A stretch of 64,000 nucleotides of DNA from Corynebacterium hansenii (GCF_030408795.1 NZ_CP047211.1:2046001-2110000), one strand, 5' to 3'. Positions 25,788 through 35,126 are shown, numbered from the stretch's first letter. Notes: generated by a model not told the origin, from the letters alone. A program made the numbers and translations.

Positions 25788-26186
25788 GGTTTCCCGCCCG
25801 CCGCCGCTGAGTCACCGCCACTGAGCCACCGCCACCGCTCCATCACCGCCACCGTCTCTGACGCGCACGCGCAAAACGCGAGAAACGCCGGCGGCCCCCG
25901 GAATTCCGGGGGCCGCCGGCGTTTTGCCGTCTTCAAATTCTCCGTCGGTGGCTTCTTCGTCGGTGACTTCTTCGTCCGTGATTTCTTCGTCGGTGCCCGG
26001 GCATCTACTTCGCCGGTCCCGGGACGCGCGGCTTCTTCGTCGAAGACGGAACCGCCCGACCGGGAGGATCCCGGTCGGGCGGCTGGGCTCGGGTGGCACT
26101 GTTCTGGCGGCTGGGCTCGGGTGGCTCGGATGGAGCCGCCTCGGCGAGGCGACTCGGAGTGAGCCACCTCAGTCAGAGGCCTTCGG
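25788..26186. other. Repeat-rich intergenic region between convergent mceG and the mce operon end
   Basis: No convincing gene. Apart from the terminator at 25883 it has 15-18 bp imperfect tandem repeats around TTCTTCGTCGGTGA (about 25943-26000) and a duplicated CGGCTGGGCTCGGGTGGC near 26079 and 26107. Open frames through it code only for low-complexity acidic or Lys/Pro strings. Confidence 0.5.
25883..25925 (+). terminator. Perfect 42-base palindromic bidirectional terminator
   Basis: A perfect palindrome of 42 bases centred on GAATTC (25901-25906), GC-rich in the stem, with AAA on the left and TTTT on the right. It can terminate transcription from mceG on the plus strand and from the Mce operon on the minus strand. 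Confidence 0.88.
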
Positions 26187-26849
26187 TCAGGCGACCTCGG
26201 CGTTGTCCAGCAACCACCTGCCGTCGCCCCACTTCAGGGTCACCACCATGCGGCTCAGCTCGACGCGGCCTTCGGGGGCCACGACGTTCTTGACCTCCTG
26301 GTTGAGGAAGACCAGCACCGTTGCCGTTTCCCCGTCGATCTCCTTCACCGCGGCATGCGGGACCTTGGCGGTCGACGATCCCTCGCCCTTCGTGATCAGC
26401 TCGTTGAGCTTGCCGACGGTCTCCTCGTACCTCGAAGAGAACTCGTCGGTGGAGTTCTCCATGATCTTCTTCTTGTTGCCCTCCAGGTCATCGAAGCTGT
26501 ACGTCGCCATCGCCGCGGTGTACTCCACCGCCGCGTCCCGGGCCTGGTCGCGGCGGTCTTCCGCGCGGTTCTGCATGAAGGCCATCACCCCAAGTCCAAT
26601 GGCCGCCAACGTCGCGACCAACGCGATGGCGATCCAGACCGCCGGCGAGGAACGTCGCCCGTCCTTCTTCCCGGTCACGTACGGTTCGGCGCTTCTGTCT
26701 TCGTCCTCGTACTTGGCCTTGGTCTTCACCTTGCCGTCGTATTTGGACTCGATTTCGTTCCCGACCACATCGGAGGAGTCACGGGCTGCATCACCCGAGG
26801 AATCCCCCACGGGGCCGTTGTGGTCGATGCCGGATGAATTGCTGCTCAT
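26187..26849 (-). CDS. Mce-associated membrane protein (Mas)
   Basis: A 220-aa single-pass membrane protein, last gene of the mce operon. Residues 1-70 are cytoplasmic, acidic and disordered. One transmembrane helix follows (AVWIAIALVATLAAIGLGVM), then a coiled region and an NTF2/SnoaL-like periplasmic domain (RDAAVEYTAAMATYSFDDLE, TVLVFLNQEVKNVV, RMVVTLKWGDGRWLLDNAEV), the usual layout of Mce-associated proteins, which stabilise Mce complexes. The ATG overlaps the mceF stop by one base (TAATG), with GAAGG upstream, which indicates translational coupling. Confidence 0.88.
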   Translation of the reverse strand: MSSNSSGIDHNGPVGDSSGDAARDSSDVVGNEIESKYDGKVKTKAKYEDEDRSAEPYVTGKKDGRRSSPAVWIAIALVATLAAIGLGVMAFMQNRAEDRRDQARDAAVEYTAAMATYSFDDLEGNKKKIMENSTDEFSSRYEETVGKLNELITKGEGSSTAKVPHAAVKEIDGETATVLVFLNQEVKNVVAPEGRVELSRMVVTLKWGDGRWLLDNAEVA

Positions 26850-28144
26850 TACCTTCTGATTCCTTCGAGTAGATTCTGCCAATAACCAATGATCTCATCC
26901 CCATCGGGAATGATCAGCGGGTTCGGGGGAATTGTGGGGCCCGAAATCGATCCGGGCTGGGTCCAGTTGGACATGCCCAGCGAGTCCGGCCTCGGCGCGG
27001 TCGCCGGGCCACGCTGACCCGACTGCTCCGTCGTCGGGCAGTACCGGTTCACGTTCGGCGGCTTCGGGCCGGGTTCGTCAAGCGCCCGCCGGGGAACCTC
27101 GTAGAAGCACACGGGCCCCTGGGCACCGATCAGGATGAAGTCGGCGCGATCTCCCCGCACGGTCCCGGAAATCGTGTTCAGGGCATCCGGAAGATCCACG
27201 AACATGCTGTTCATCGCGGGATCGCGATCCGCGGCCACCTTGGCCACCGTCGCCCCGTTGACCAGCAAGGGGCCGAACGGCTCGGTCAGGGCCTCGGACA
27301 TCCCGGCGATGTCCTCCATGTCGCCGGCGCCCTCCTCGAGCATGTACACCCACGAATCCGAGTTCTGCACCAGCTGCCCGGTCATGCGCTGCAGCCATTC
27401 GGCCGTGCCCGGAATGTCGTAGTCGGGCCCGCCGAGCTCGTGAAGCGCGGGCAGTGTCCCCGTGACCAGCGAACGGAACGTCGGCGCCTGCTCGGCGAGC
27501 ATCTGCGTGATGACGTCCGCATTGCGGATGAAGCCCGCCAGCTCCTCGCCGCGTCCGCCGATGATCTGCTCGGTCGCGGTGACGACTTGGCCGACGTCCT
27601 TCGGATCGACGGTCCGCAGCGTCGACTGGGCCCGGAGCAGCAACTCGTCCAGCGTGACTGCCTGCGCGTCGGCGGGCATCGGCAACTCGGCGCCGTCGTC
27701 AAGCGACCCGGAGGCGTGCGAGAAGTCCGGTGCCGCGGGGGCCGCCTGCCGTTCGCCGTACGACAGCCGGCGCTGCTTGACCTCGGTCGCGGCCGCGCCG
27801 CTGACCAGGGACAGGCTGACGCCGCCCATGGCACCGACCGCCTCGACGACGCCGATGGCGTCGGCGGGAACCTCGATGCCTGGATCCAGGCGAATGTCGA
27901 TGTCGGCGCCGTCGCGGCGGGCCTTGACGTCCGTGACCTTGCCCACCGGGATCCCGTGCAGGGTCACCTCGGTGCCGGAGACGACTCCCTCGGCGTCGTC
28001 GGGACGCGCCGTGAGGGTCTTGCCACCGGCCAGGGGGTTCGTCGGCGCGATGATCGCGTAGCCGAGCACCAGCGCCACGATGCTGATCAAGGCGATGGCG
28101 ACGGCCTGCGCCCACATGAGGACGCGATTGTTCGTTCCACCCAT
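26849..28144 (-). CDS. mceF: Mce family protein MceF
   Basis: Sixth subunit of the hexameric periplasmic MCE tube that carries lipids to the YrbE permease. 431 aa: an N-terminal membrane anchor (AIALISIVALVLGYAIIAPT), an MCE domain (GVVSGTEVTLHGIPVGKVTD, VPADAIGVVEAVGAMGGVSL), a long helical region (about 165-330) and a tail with two cysteines (GPVCFYEVP and NRYCPTTEQ) and a Pro-rich end. The stop of mceE is one base before its ATG region (TGA-C-ATG). A copy of CGTCGTCAAGC at 27694-27704 encodes SLDDG in a loop between MCE and helical parts. Role from family; substrate unknown. Confidence 0.9.
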   Translation of the reverse strand: MGGTNNRVLMWAQAVAIALISIVALVLGYAIIAPTNPLAGGKTLTARPDDAEGVVSGTEVTLHGIPVGKVTDVKARRDGADIDIRLDPGIEVPADAIGVVEAVGAMGGVSLSLVSGAAATEVKQRRLSYGERQAAPAAPDFSHASGSLDDGAELPMPADAQAVTLDELLLRAQSTLRTVDPKDVGQVVTATEQIIGGRGEELAGFIRNADVITQMLAEQAPTFRSLVTGTLPALHELGGPDYDIPGTAEWLQRMTGQLVQNSDSWVYMLEEGAGDMEDIAGMSEALTEPFGPLLVNGATVAKVAADRDPAMNSMFVDLPDALNTISGTVRGDRADFILIGAQGPVCFYEVPRRALDEPGPKPPNVNRYCPTTEQSGQRGPATAPRPDSLGMSNWTQPGSISGPTIPPNPLIIPDGDEIIGYWQNLLEGIRR

Positions 28145-28145
28145 G

Positions 28146-29537
28146 TCACTGTCCGTTCTGGTTGGGAGGCTGCGGGGAAAGTTCCGGCCCCGGAGGTTCG
28201 ATCGCCAGGCCGCCGGAGAGGATCCGGTCGATCGGCGGGAAACCACCGGTGCGCGGCGGCACACCCGGGCGATCGGGACGCTCGGGGTCGATGTCGCCGC
28301 CCCCGGGCAGCAGGGACTCGGGGCCGCGGCCGCCCGTGATGATCTGATCGATGCTCTCCGGGATCAGCAGGGCGCCATCGAAGGTCAGGTAGTCGCCCTT
28401 GACGGAGGACACGAACGCGGGAACCAGCGAGTTGATGTTCCCCAGCAGCGGGCCGACCTGGCCGTTGAAGGCATCCGTCGCCTCGATGATGGACAGCAGA
28501 TTCTCGGCGGGCGGGCCGAAATCGCCGTCCGACGCCTGCAGGGCGGCGTTGGCCAGGCCGGAGAAGTAGTTCGCCTGATCCACCAGGCGTCCCATCCGGT
28601 CGCGCTGGCCGGCCAGGGACTCCAGGACCGGGGTGGCCGACTTCGTCAGCCGCTCCATGTCGCCCTGCGATTCCTTCAGCGTGCGGGTCAGCTCGTTGGC
28701 CGAGCGGATCATGGTGGTGAAATCGCCGGAGTTGGCGCGCATGTCGCCCGTGATGGCGAGGGCGTCATCCGTGAGCGTGCCGACCTTCTCGCCGCGGCCG
28801 TCCATGGCCTTGCTCAACTCGTCGAGGGACGTCCGCATCTTGTCGATCGTCGACCCGTTGAGAAGCTCGGCCATCGCGGCAAGCTGCTGGGCGACGTCGA
28901 GGCCGGTGGCGGTCCGCGATTCCGGGATCACGGCCCCGTCGCGAAGCGAGCCCGTCGCCTTGGACGGCTGGGAGCTCAGCTCCAGGATCGGATCGTGGAA
29001 CAGGATGCCGGGCTGGCCGGACGCGCCCGCCAGACGGGCCTGCTCGTCGTACTCGCGGTCGCGGATCCGGACGAACGGGGCACCCAGAGCGGAGGGGACC
29101 TCCAGGGTCGCAGAAACGTTGGCCGGGACGTCGATCCCCTCGTCGAGGTTCAGGGTCACCTGGCCCAGACCGCCCTCGGTGCCCAGGTCCGACACGCGGC
29201 CGATGACCTGCTCGCCCCAGCGGACCTCCGCGCCCTCCATCAGACGGTCGACGCGCGTGAAGTTCGCCGTGACCTGGTAAGTGTCGGGCCCGTTGTTGCG
29301 GCCCATCGGGATCGAATACAGGGACGTGTTCCACAGCAGGATGACGGTGAGCAGCATGGCGCTCAACGACAGCGTCGCCAGGATCAACGGGGATTCGGTG
29401 ATCCTGTGCCAGACCGACGAACCGCCGCCCATCGACGGGCCCGGGCCGGAGACGGCCGTGGCACCCGCCTTGCGGGCGTCGCGCTTGGCGCGGCGCTCGT
29501 TCTTCTTCGAGTCGGTCTTGCGGTTTTCGTCGCTCAT
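28146..29537 (-). CDS. mceE: Mce family protein MceE, without lipobox
   Basis: Fifth MCE subunit, 463 aa. A highly charged cytoplasmic N terminus (KKNERRAKRDARK) precedes the anchor helix LILATLSLSAMLLTVILLW near residues 50-70. Then come an MCE domain (ANFTRVDRLMEGAEVRWGEQ, VPANVSATLEVPSALGAPFV), the helical barrel region, and a Pro-rich tail. MceE proteins in mycobacteria are lipoproteins (LprK type); here there is no cysteine anywhere near the N terminus, nor elsewhere in the chain that I can see, so this copy cannot be lipidated and has no tail disulfide. ATG overlaps the mceD stop by 4 bases. Confidence 0.88.
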   Translation of the reverse strand: MSDENRKTDSKKNERRAKRDARKAGATAVSGPGPSMGGGSSVWHRITESPLILATLSLSAMLLTVILLWNTSLYSIPMGRNNGPDTYQVTANFTRVDRLMEGAEVRWGEQVIGRVSDLGTEGGLGQVTLNLDEGIDVPANVSATLEVPSALGAPFVRIRDREYDEQARLAGASGQPGILFHDPILELSSQPSKATGSLRDGAVIPESRTATGLDVAQQLAAMAELLNGSTIDKMRTSLDELSKAMDGRGEKVGTLTDDALAITGDMRANSGDFTTMIRSANELTRTLKESQGDMERLTKSATPVLESLAGQRDRMGRLVDQANYFSGLANAALQASDGDFGPPAENLLSIIEATDAFNGQVGPLLGNINSLVPAFVSSVKGDYLTFDGALLIPESIDQIITGGRGPESLLPGGGDIDPERPDRPGVPPRTGGFPPIDRILSGGLAIEPPGPELSPQPPNQNGQ

Positions 29538-30637
29538 CGTCCACCTCCGGCGGCCGCGGAATTCAGCCCGTCAATGATGTTCGGCGTCCTCGGGTCCGCG
29601 AACGGAACCGGGATCGGGTTGGTGACGCCTGGCGCCAGGCACATCGGCAGCGGGTGCTGGGCGCAGACTTCCTTGAACGCCGGGAACTGCTCCAGCGCCG
29701 TGGAAACGTTCAGGCGGATGCGGATGCGCCCGTCTTCCGACCTGGACCTGGTGATGTTCTGCATGCCCAGGGGAAGGGTGTCGATCAGCTCGGCCAGGTT
29801 GACCTTCTGATCGGCGAGCGCGCCACCGAGCGCCGCGCTGGCGTCGACGGTCGCCGCCACGTCTTCGCCATGCTCAGAGGCGATCTTGGAAGATTCCTCC
29901 AGCAGGGTCTTCAGGTCGGCCATCGACGTGCCGATGTCCGTCTCGCTGGCTTGGATCGCCTTCGCCACGCTGTTGGAGTCGCGCAGCAGCTGCGTCAGCT
30001 CGCCGTTGTTGGCTCCCGCGGCTTCCATGATCAGCTGCAGGTTCTCCAGCAGTGTGCCGATGTCCTCGCTGCGGGCGCCGACGACGGAGGTGGCCCTCAT
30101 CATGGCGTCGAGGCTGCGGGCCATTTCCTCCGAGTTCGCGGACATGCCGCCGGCCAAATCGTTCAGCGCGGCGCCGCCTTCCTCGGACCCGGCCTGCGAC
30201 AGCCCCTGCGTGATCACGTCGATGCTGTCGATCATCTTTCCGAAGTCCAGGGGCGCGTGCGTGCGCTCCAGCGGGATCGCCTCGTCGGCGCCGAGCTCCT
30301 GGCCGCCCTGGTAGGCGGGGCTGAGCTCGACGAAACGCTCGGCGACCACCGACGGCGTCATCACGTACGCGCCGACGTCGGCGGGCAGCTGGATGTCGTC
30401 GTCGAGGCTCATGACGACCTCCGCCTGGTCCCCGACCGGCTTGATTTCCGTCACGGTGCCGACCTCGACGCCCATGATGCGCACGGGCGATCCCTCGAAG
30501 AGGCCGGACGTGCTGCTGAACTTGGCGGTCACTTCGCGGCTGTTTCCGCCGACGACGGCGATGAGCCCGATGATGACCACGGCCACCAGGGCGAACAGCC
30601 CCGCTCCGAGAACGATGTTCTTAATACTGCTTTTCAT
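29534..30637 (-). CDS. mceD: Mce family protein MceD
   Basis: Fourth MCE subunit, 367 aa. The anchor helix is at the very N terminus (NIVLGAGLFALVAVVIIGLI). The MCE domain includes FSSTSGLFEGSPVRIMGVEV and MTPSVVAERFVELSPAYQGG, the D-type signature with a conserved PAY. The helical segment lies at about 125-290. The tail has a cysteine pair (KEVCAQHPLPMCLAP). Start ATG 30637 overlaps the mceC stop by 17 bases; an alternative GTG at 30649 would add four residues. Part of the overlapping yrbEA to mas operon. Confidence 0.9.
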   Translation of the reverse strand: MKSSIKNIVLGAGLFALVAVVIIGLIAVVGGNSREVTAKFSSTSGLFEGSPVRIMGVEVGTVTEIKPVGDQAEVVMSLDDDIQLPADVGAYVMTPSVVAERFVELSPAYQGGQELGADEAIPLERTHAPLDFGKMIDSIDVITQGLSQAGSEEGGAALNDLAGGMSANSEEMARSLDAMMRATSVVGARSEDIGTLLENLQLIMEAAGANNGELTQLLRDSNSVAKAIQASETDIGTSMADLKTLLEESSKIASEHGEDVAATVDASAALGGALADQKVNLAELIDTLPLGMQNITRSRSEDGRIRIRLNVSTALEQFPAFKEVCAQHPLPMCLAPGVTNPIPVPFADPRTPNIIDGLNSAAAGGGR

Positions 30638-31679
30638 ATTCACACCCACTCAAAGCACCCAGGGTGCACAGGAAGTTGTCGGGGATCGGACCGGTCGGCG
30701 TGGTCACGTCGAACCACGGGCCGTTGCCGGAAGCGGAGGTGATGTTGCGCGCGCCCGGGGCCAGCTGGTTGAGGATGGCGTCGATGTTGTCCCGGTTTTT
30801 CTTGAGGGTTTCGGTCACCTTCCTGTACTTCGGCATGAGCGCGGCGATTTCCGAGCCATGGTCGCGCGTCAGCGCGGAATAGTTGCTCAGCAGCGTCTCC
30901 AGCGCTCGGATGAGTTCGCCCAGCTTGGCCCTGCGCGCGGCGAGCACGTGCATGAGCGCCGCGGACTGGCCGCGCACCGATTCGATGGTCGTCTTCTGCT
31001 CGACGGCGGTGACCGACAGCTCGGTCGCCGTCTTCAGCAGGGCGTCGAAGTTGCCCGACTGCCCCGCCAGCGACTCGAGTGCCGCGGCACCGGCTTCGAT
31101 GGACTGCCGGTTCTCCGGCGTATCCTCCGGCATCGCCTCCTGCAGCGTCCGGATCATCCGCTGCATCAGCTCCGGGTCGAACTCCTCGTGGACCTTCTGC
31201 ATGTCGGCGCCGAGGTTGTCCGGGGTGTACGGGGGCAGCGTCCGCGACGTGGGGATGGTCCGCGGCTGGTCCTCGTCGGCGATTCCCCTGGGGGTGACGT
31301 CGAGGCAGGAGTTGCCCAGGATCGACTTCAGCCCGATCTTCGCGGTGGTCTGGTCGCCCAGTTCCAGGCTGCGGTCGACGCGTAATTCCACGTCGACGTG
31401 GTCGCCCGCCATGTGCAGCTTTTCGACGCGCCCCTGCGGGACGCCGGCGATCAGCACCGGGGCTCCGACGCGGAGGTTGCCGACGTTGGTGAAGCCGGCG
31501 CGCCACGAGGCGGAGCGCAGCATGTAGCTGGCCATCGGCACGATGGCGACCATGGCCAGGAGCGAGATGATCAGGACGATGCCGACGACGCCGATGAACA
31601 GCGGGTTGCCGCGCGTGCGGTGCCGCGGGTCCTCGAAGAGGCCGGCGAATGCGTCCTTCAGGGATTTGACTGCGTTCAC
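30621..31679 (-). CDS. mceC: Mce family protein MceC
   Basis: Third MCE subunit, 352 aa. Short cytoplasmic N terminus (FEDPRHRTRGNPLF), anchor helix GVVGIVLIISLLAMVAIVPM, MCE domain (FTNVGNLRVGAPVLIAGVPQ, GLKSILGNSCLDVTP), helical region, and a C-terminal cysteine pair right at the end (FLCTLGALSGCEYEKQY). GTG start at 31679 overlaps the mceB stop (GTGA), typical of coupled translation. Assignment to C is by position and by the MCE-domain pattern. Confidence 0.9.
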   Translation of the reverse strand: MNAVKSLKDAFAGLFEDPRHRTRGNPLFIGVVGIVLIISLLAMVAIVPMASYMLRSASWRAGFTNVGNLRVGAPVLIAGVPQGRVEKLHMAGDHVDVELRVDRSLELGDQTTAKIGLKSILGNSCLDVTPRGIADEDQPRTIPTSRTLPPYTPDNLGADMQKVHEEFDPELMQRMIRTLQEAMPEDTPENRQSIEAGAAALESLAGQSGNFDALLKTATELSVTAVEQKTTIESVRGQSAALMHVLAARRAKLGELIRALETLLSNYSALTRDHGSEIAALMPKYRKVTETLKKNRDNIDAILNQLAPGARNITSASGNGPWFDVTTPTGPIPDNFLCTLGALSGCEYEKQY

Positions 31680-32803
31680 TGTTTCATCCCCCTGCAGATC
31701 GGCGTGTACCGGTCACCGAAGAGGTTGGCTTCGACCGACCCCTCGCTGACGGTGAAGTTGCACATGTACAGCATCGCCATGCCTCCGTAGGACGCCATGT
31801 TCTCCAGGCTCAGGGTGAGTTCGGAACCTCCGGTCAGCGCCTGCGTGAACTGCTCGTCGTTGGCGTTGTAGGTGTCGCCGATGCGGTTGAGCTCGCCGGG
31901 CGTCGCCTGGATGCGGCCGCCGTTGTTCTGGACCATCGCGCCGATCGACAGGATGGACGGCCCCGCCTGGTCGAGGAGGGTGCCCAGCTGCTCGTTCCTC
32001 TGGGTGATCCCGCCGAGGCTCGTCGCGAGCGCGTCGCTCATTCGCTTGATCTCTTCCTTGTTGTCCTTCGTCGTGCCGGCCACTTCCCGCAGGTTGCCCA
32101 CGAGTTCCGTGACGACCTGCTCCTCGCGGAGGAACGGTCCGGCGACGTCGCCCACCGCGCGCACGAGTTCCTCGATCGCGCCCTGCCTTCCTTCGAAGGC
32201 TTCGACGATGGTGCGGTTCATCTGGTTCATCTGCGACGGCTCGAGAGCCTCGAACAAGGGCTTGAAACCGTTGAAGAGATCCGCGAGGTCGACCGGCGGC
32301 ACGGTCCGGTTCAGGGGGATCGTCGATCCTTCCGCCATGTACGAGTCGGCGCCCTGCGGACGCTGGTCGGCCACCTGGACCACGTCGCGGTCATCGCCGA
32401 AGGGCGCGGGGCCGGTCCTCGGCGTATCGGCGGACAGGGACAGGTAGCGCAGGCCGAGCATGTCCCCGTGGAGCACCGCGGCATGGGCCTCGCCGGGGAC
32501 CGGGACGTTCTTGTCCACGATGAAGTCCACCCGGGCGATGCTCGTGCCATCCGGCCCCGGCTCGACGTCGATGCCGGTGACCTTGCCGACGCGAACGCCG
32601 GCGATGTTCACCGCATCGCCCTTGGCCAGGCCGGCGATGTCCGTGAATTCTGCGTGGTACTCCCGGTCGCCGCCGGCGACCGGCTGGTCCAGCGTGTTGA
32701 GCATCAGGACGAGGCAGATCACGGCGGAGAGGGCGAAACCGAAGAGCCCCCAGGAAATTCCCTTGCCCCGGAAGGGGCGGGTATTGGTCATCGTCGTATC
32801 CAT
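31676..32803 (-). CDS. mceB: Mce family protein MceB
   Basis: Second MCE subunit, 375 aa. The anchor is WGLFGFALSAVICLVLMLNT. The MCE domain shows FTDIAGLAKGDAVNIAGVRV and HGDMLGLRYLSLSAD, followed by the RTVPPVDLADLFNGFKPLFE motif found in MceB proteins. The helical region runs from about 180 to 310. The tail holds two cysteines (LYMCNFTV and TPICRGMKQ). Start ATG 32803 lies two bases after the mceA stop. The in-frame open reading extends much further upstream but only as antisense-like arginine-rich sequence, so it is not the start. Confidence 0.9.
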   Translation of the reverse strand: MDTTMTNTRPFRGKGISWGLFGFALSAVICLVLMLNTLDQPVAGGDREYHAEFTDIAGLAKGDAVNIAGVRVGKVTGIDVEPGPDGTSIARVDFIVDKNVPVPGEAHAAVLHGDMLGLRYLSLSADTPRTGPAPFGDDRDVVQVADQRPQGADSYMAEGSTIPLNRTVPPVDLADLFNGFKPLFEALEPSQMNQMNRTIVEAFEGRQGAIEELVRAVGDVAGPFLREEQVVTELVGNLREVAGTTKDNKEEIKRMSDALATSLGGITQRNEQLGTLLDQAGPSILSIGAMVQNNGGRIQATPGELNRIGDTYNANDEQFTQALTGGSELTLSLENMASYGGMAMLYMCNFTVSEGSVEANLFGDRYTPICRGMKQ

Positions 32804-32805
32804 GA

Positions 32806-34191
32806 TCAGTGCACCTCCACGATCGTGCCGCGGACGATGGGGCCGGCCATCAGGGCCATGGCCGGCGACGGGCCGCGGCGGGGGTCGCCGCCGACGGACT
32901 TCTCCATCTTCGCGAGGTTCTTGTTCCCGGCCGGGTCGACGACGTACGCCGCCGGCTTCGCGCCGAGCGAGTCGCCGCTGCCTCCGGAACCGGAGCCTTC
33001 CGTCCCCTGCCCCGCCGGGGAGGGGGCGGCGCCTCCGGCGGACGGCGGCAGCGCGCCGCCGCAGACGCCGGGGGTGTCCCCGTAGCTCGGGCAGTCGGCG
33101 GAGGTGTACGGCATCGGGTCCGCGAAGCTGGGCACCGCGGTGATGGTGAAGTGGCCGGTGCGCATGACCGTGTAGCCGGCCTGGGCGAATCGGTCCATCG
33201 ACTCCAGCGAGGTGCGGATGTTCGGGGTGTTGCCGCCGAGGGTCTGGGTCAGCGCCCCGGCGTGGTCGATGAACGTGACCAGCTGCTCTTCGCGTCCCAG
33301 GAACAGCCCGGCGTTGGCGTCGCCGGTTTCCACGGCGGCCGCGAACAGGGATCCGATGCCGTCGGGATGCTCGTTCGCGGTCTCCGAGAGCGTGATGGCG
33401 TTGCGGATGAGTTGCCGGACGCTCGGCGATGCCGCGTTCAGTTCGTCGACGAGCCCCCGCATCTCGGGCACCGCCGCCATCAGCGCGCGGACGTCGCCCA
33501 CGGCGTCGTGGACGGGGCCCGCGAGCCGGTCGACGCTGGCGCCCAGCGCGTCGCCGTTTCCGCGCAGTGCGGTGGCCGACGCGTCGAGGATGCTGTTCAC
33601 CTGATCCGGTTTCGCGGCGTTCATCAGCCGCACCATCGACGTGTAGATGTTGTACAGCTGGACGGCGTCCGGGGACGTGTCCGCGGCGAGCTGGATCCCC
33701 TCGGAGATCGCGCCGTCCGCGGCCGCGGCATCGTGCGGGGCCGACAGCTCCACCGCGACGTCGCCGAAGAAGGTCCTGGGCACGACGCGGGCCACGGCGT
33801 TCGCCGGGATGGCGTCGGCCCGGTCCTTGTGGATGTCGAGCTCCAGCTGGGTCTCGCGCGGGTCGGCGTCCACGCCGCCGACCTCGCCGACGGCGACGCC
33901 GGCGTAGCGCACCTCGGACCCCCTGAGCACCTTTCCGGCGTTGGCCGGGAGGACGGCGTTGACGCTGATGGTCGGGTCGAAGGCGCCGTTGCCCCACTGG
34001 ATCGCCGTGACGGCGGTGGCCACCGCGACGATCAACCCGAGCACGCCGGTGGCGGCGCGGCCGAGCACCGAGCGCTGCGCGACGGGCTTCCTGCGGGCGA
34101 AGGGCCCGCGGATCGGCGACAGCTCGATGGTCGGCGATCCGGCCGCGCGCGTTTCCTGCCCCGAGGACGGGGTTCCGTGCTTTTCGGTCAT
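32806..34191 (-). CDS. mceA: Mce family protein MceA
   Basis: First MCE subunit, 461 aa. Cytoplasmic N terminus with an ELSPIRGPFARRKP segment, anchor helix ATGVLGLIVAVATAVTAIQW, MCE domain (LPANAGKVLRGSEVRYAGVA, VVPRTFFGDVAVELSAP), and a long helical part. A tail with a cysteine pair at about 365 and 376 (SADCPSYGDTPGVCGG) is followed by a Gly/Ser/Ala-rich extension. FFGDVAVEL is the A-type version of the MCE loop. Starts inside the yrbEB stop (ATGA overlap). Imports an unidentified lipid together with the other subunits. Confidence 0.92.
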   Translation of the reverse strand: MTEKHGTPSSGQETRAAGSPTIELSPIRGPFARRKPVAQRSVLGRAATGVLGLIVAVATAVTAIQWGNGAFDPTISVNAVLPANAGKVLRGSEVRYAGVAVGEVGGVDADPRETQLELDIHKDRADAIPANAVARVVPRTFFGDVAVELSAPHDAAAADGAISEGIQLAADTSPDAVQLYNIYTSMVRLMNAAKPDQVNSILDASATALRGNGDALGASVDRLAGPVHDAVGDVRALMAAVPEMRGLVDELNAASPSVRQLIRNAITLSETANEHPDGIGSLFAAAVETGDANAGLFLGREEQLVTFIDHAGALTQTLGGNTPNIRTSLESMDRFAQAGYTVMRTGHFTITAVPSFADPMPYTSADCPSYGDTPGVCGGALPPSAGGAAPSPAGQGTEGSGSGGSGDSLGAKPAAYVVDPAGNKNLAKMEKSVGGDPRRGPSPAMALMAGPIVRGTIVEVH

Positions 34192-35126
34192 GTCAACCCC
34201 AATCCCGGGACGCGGGGAATGAGTCCCCAGAAGGTGAAGGTGAGAATCAGGTCGGCGAAGCCGATGGCCAGGATCGTCGTGCGCAGCGCGCGGCCGGCGG
34301 CCCGGCCCACGCCCTCCGGCCCGCCGGAGGCGAAGTAGCCGTAGGCGCAGTGGATCATCACCACGAGCAGCGCGAAGATGATCACCTTCAGCAGCGAGTA
34401 GAAGACGTCGCCCACCGTGACGGTGAGCTGGAAGTAATGGTCGTAGGTGCCGGCCGAACCGTTGTTGAACCACACCACCACCAGGCGAGTGGTGACGTAG
34501 GAGCACAGCAGGCCGATCAGGTACAGCGGGACGACGCAGATGAGCGCCGCGACCGTGCGGGTGCTGGCCAGGTACGGGATGGGCGGGATGCCCATGCTCT
34601 CCAGGGCGTCGATCTCATCGGAGATGCGCATCGACCCGAGCCGCGCGGTGAATCCGGTGCCCACCTTGGCGGCGATGGCGATGCCGGCGATGACCGGGGC
34701 GAGTTCGCGCGTGTTGACCACGCCGGACAGCACGCCGGACAGCGACGACAGGCCGATCAGGTCGAGGCCGCGGTAGCTTTCGACGCCGACCATCATCGCG
34801 GCGATGACGGACATGGCGGCGACGATGGTGAGAGTGCCACCGCCCGAGGCCACCGATGCGGTGCCGAAGCTGATGTCGATGACCTGGCGGAAGATGTCCT
34901 TCGGGTGGTGCTTGATCGCCCGCGGGATGCCGGCGATGGTGCGGCCGGCGAAGACCATGTAGTCGCCGGCGGAGGCCAGGGACTCCAGGCCCGCGCGGAT
35001 CGGCTTGCCGACGGCCGATCCCCCGCCGGTCGCGGCCGCGCCGGCGGGCGCCTTCTTCTCGGGGGCGGTCGCCGCCCCGGTGCTCATGGCGTCGGTGGCC
35101 GACGCGTCGTGTTCGCGGGCGCTCAT
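34188..35126 (-). CDS. yrbEB: YrbE family permease B of the Mce transporter
   Basis: Inner-membrane MlaE/YrbE-type permease subunit, 312 aa. After a disordered N-terminal 45 residues come five to six hydrophobic helices. The MlaE core is visible: GLSSLSGVLSGVVNTRELAP, AAKVGTGFTARLGSMRISDE and IDALESMGIPPIPYLASTRT, containing the EQ-loop-like and DEIDALE segment that contacts the ATPase. Overlaps yrbEA and mceA by 4 bases each (ATGA). Forms a heterodimer with YrbEA, energised by the MceG ATPase encoded nearby. Confidence 0.95.
   Translation of the reverse strand: MSAREHDASATDAMSTGAATAPEKKAPAGAAATGGGSAVGKPIRAGLESLASAGDYMVFAGRTIAGIPRAIKHHPKDIFRQVIDISFGTASVASGGGTLTIVAAMSVIAAMMVGVESYRGLDLIGLSSLSGVLSGVVNTRELAPVIAGIAIAAKVGTGFTARLGSMRISDEIDALESMGIPPIPYLASTRTVAALICVVPLYLIGLLCSYVTTRLVVVWFNNGSAGTYDHYFQLTVTVGDVFYSLLKVIIFALLVVMIHCAYGYFASGGPEGVGRAAGRALRTTILAIGFADLILTFTFWGLIPRVPGLGLT

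Noticed and set aside
25697..26167. Acidic or Lys/Pro-rich small ORFs after the mce operon (for example ITDEEVTDEEATDGE)
   Set aside because: They only translate short tandem repeats, no ribosome-binding site, and the region includes a bidirectional terminator.
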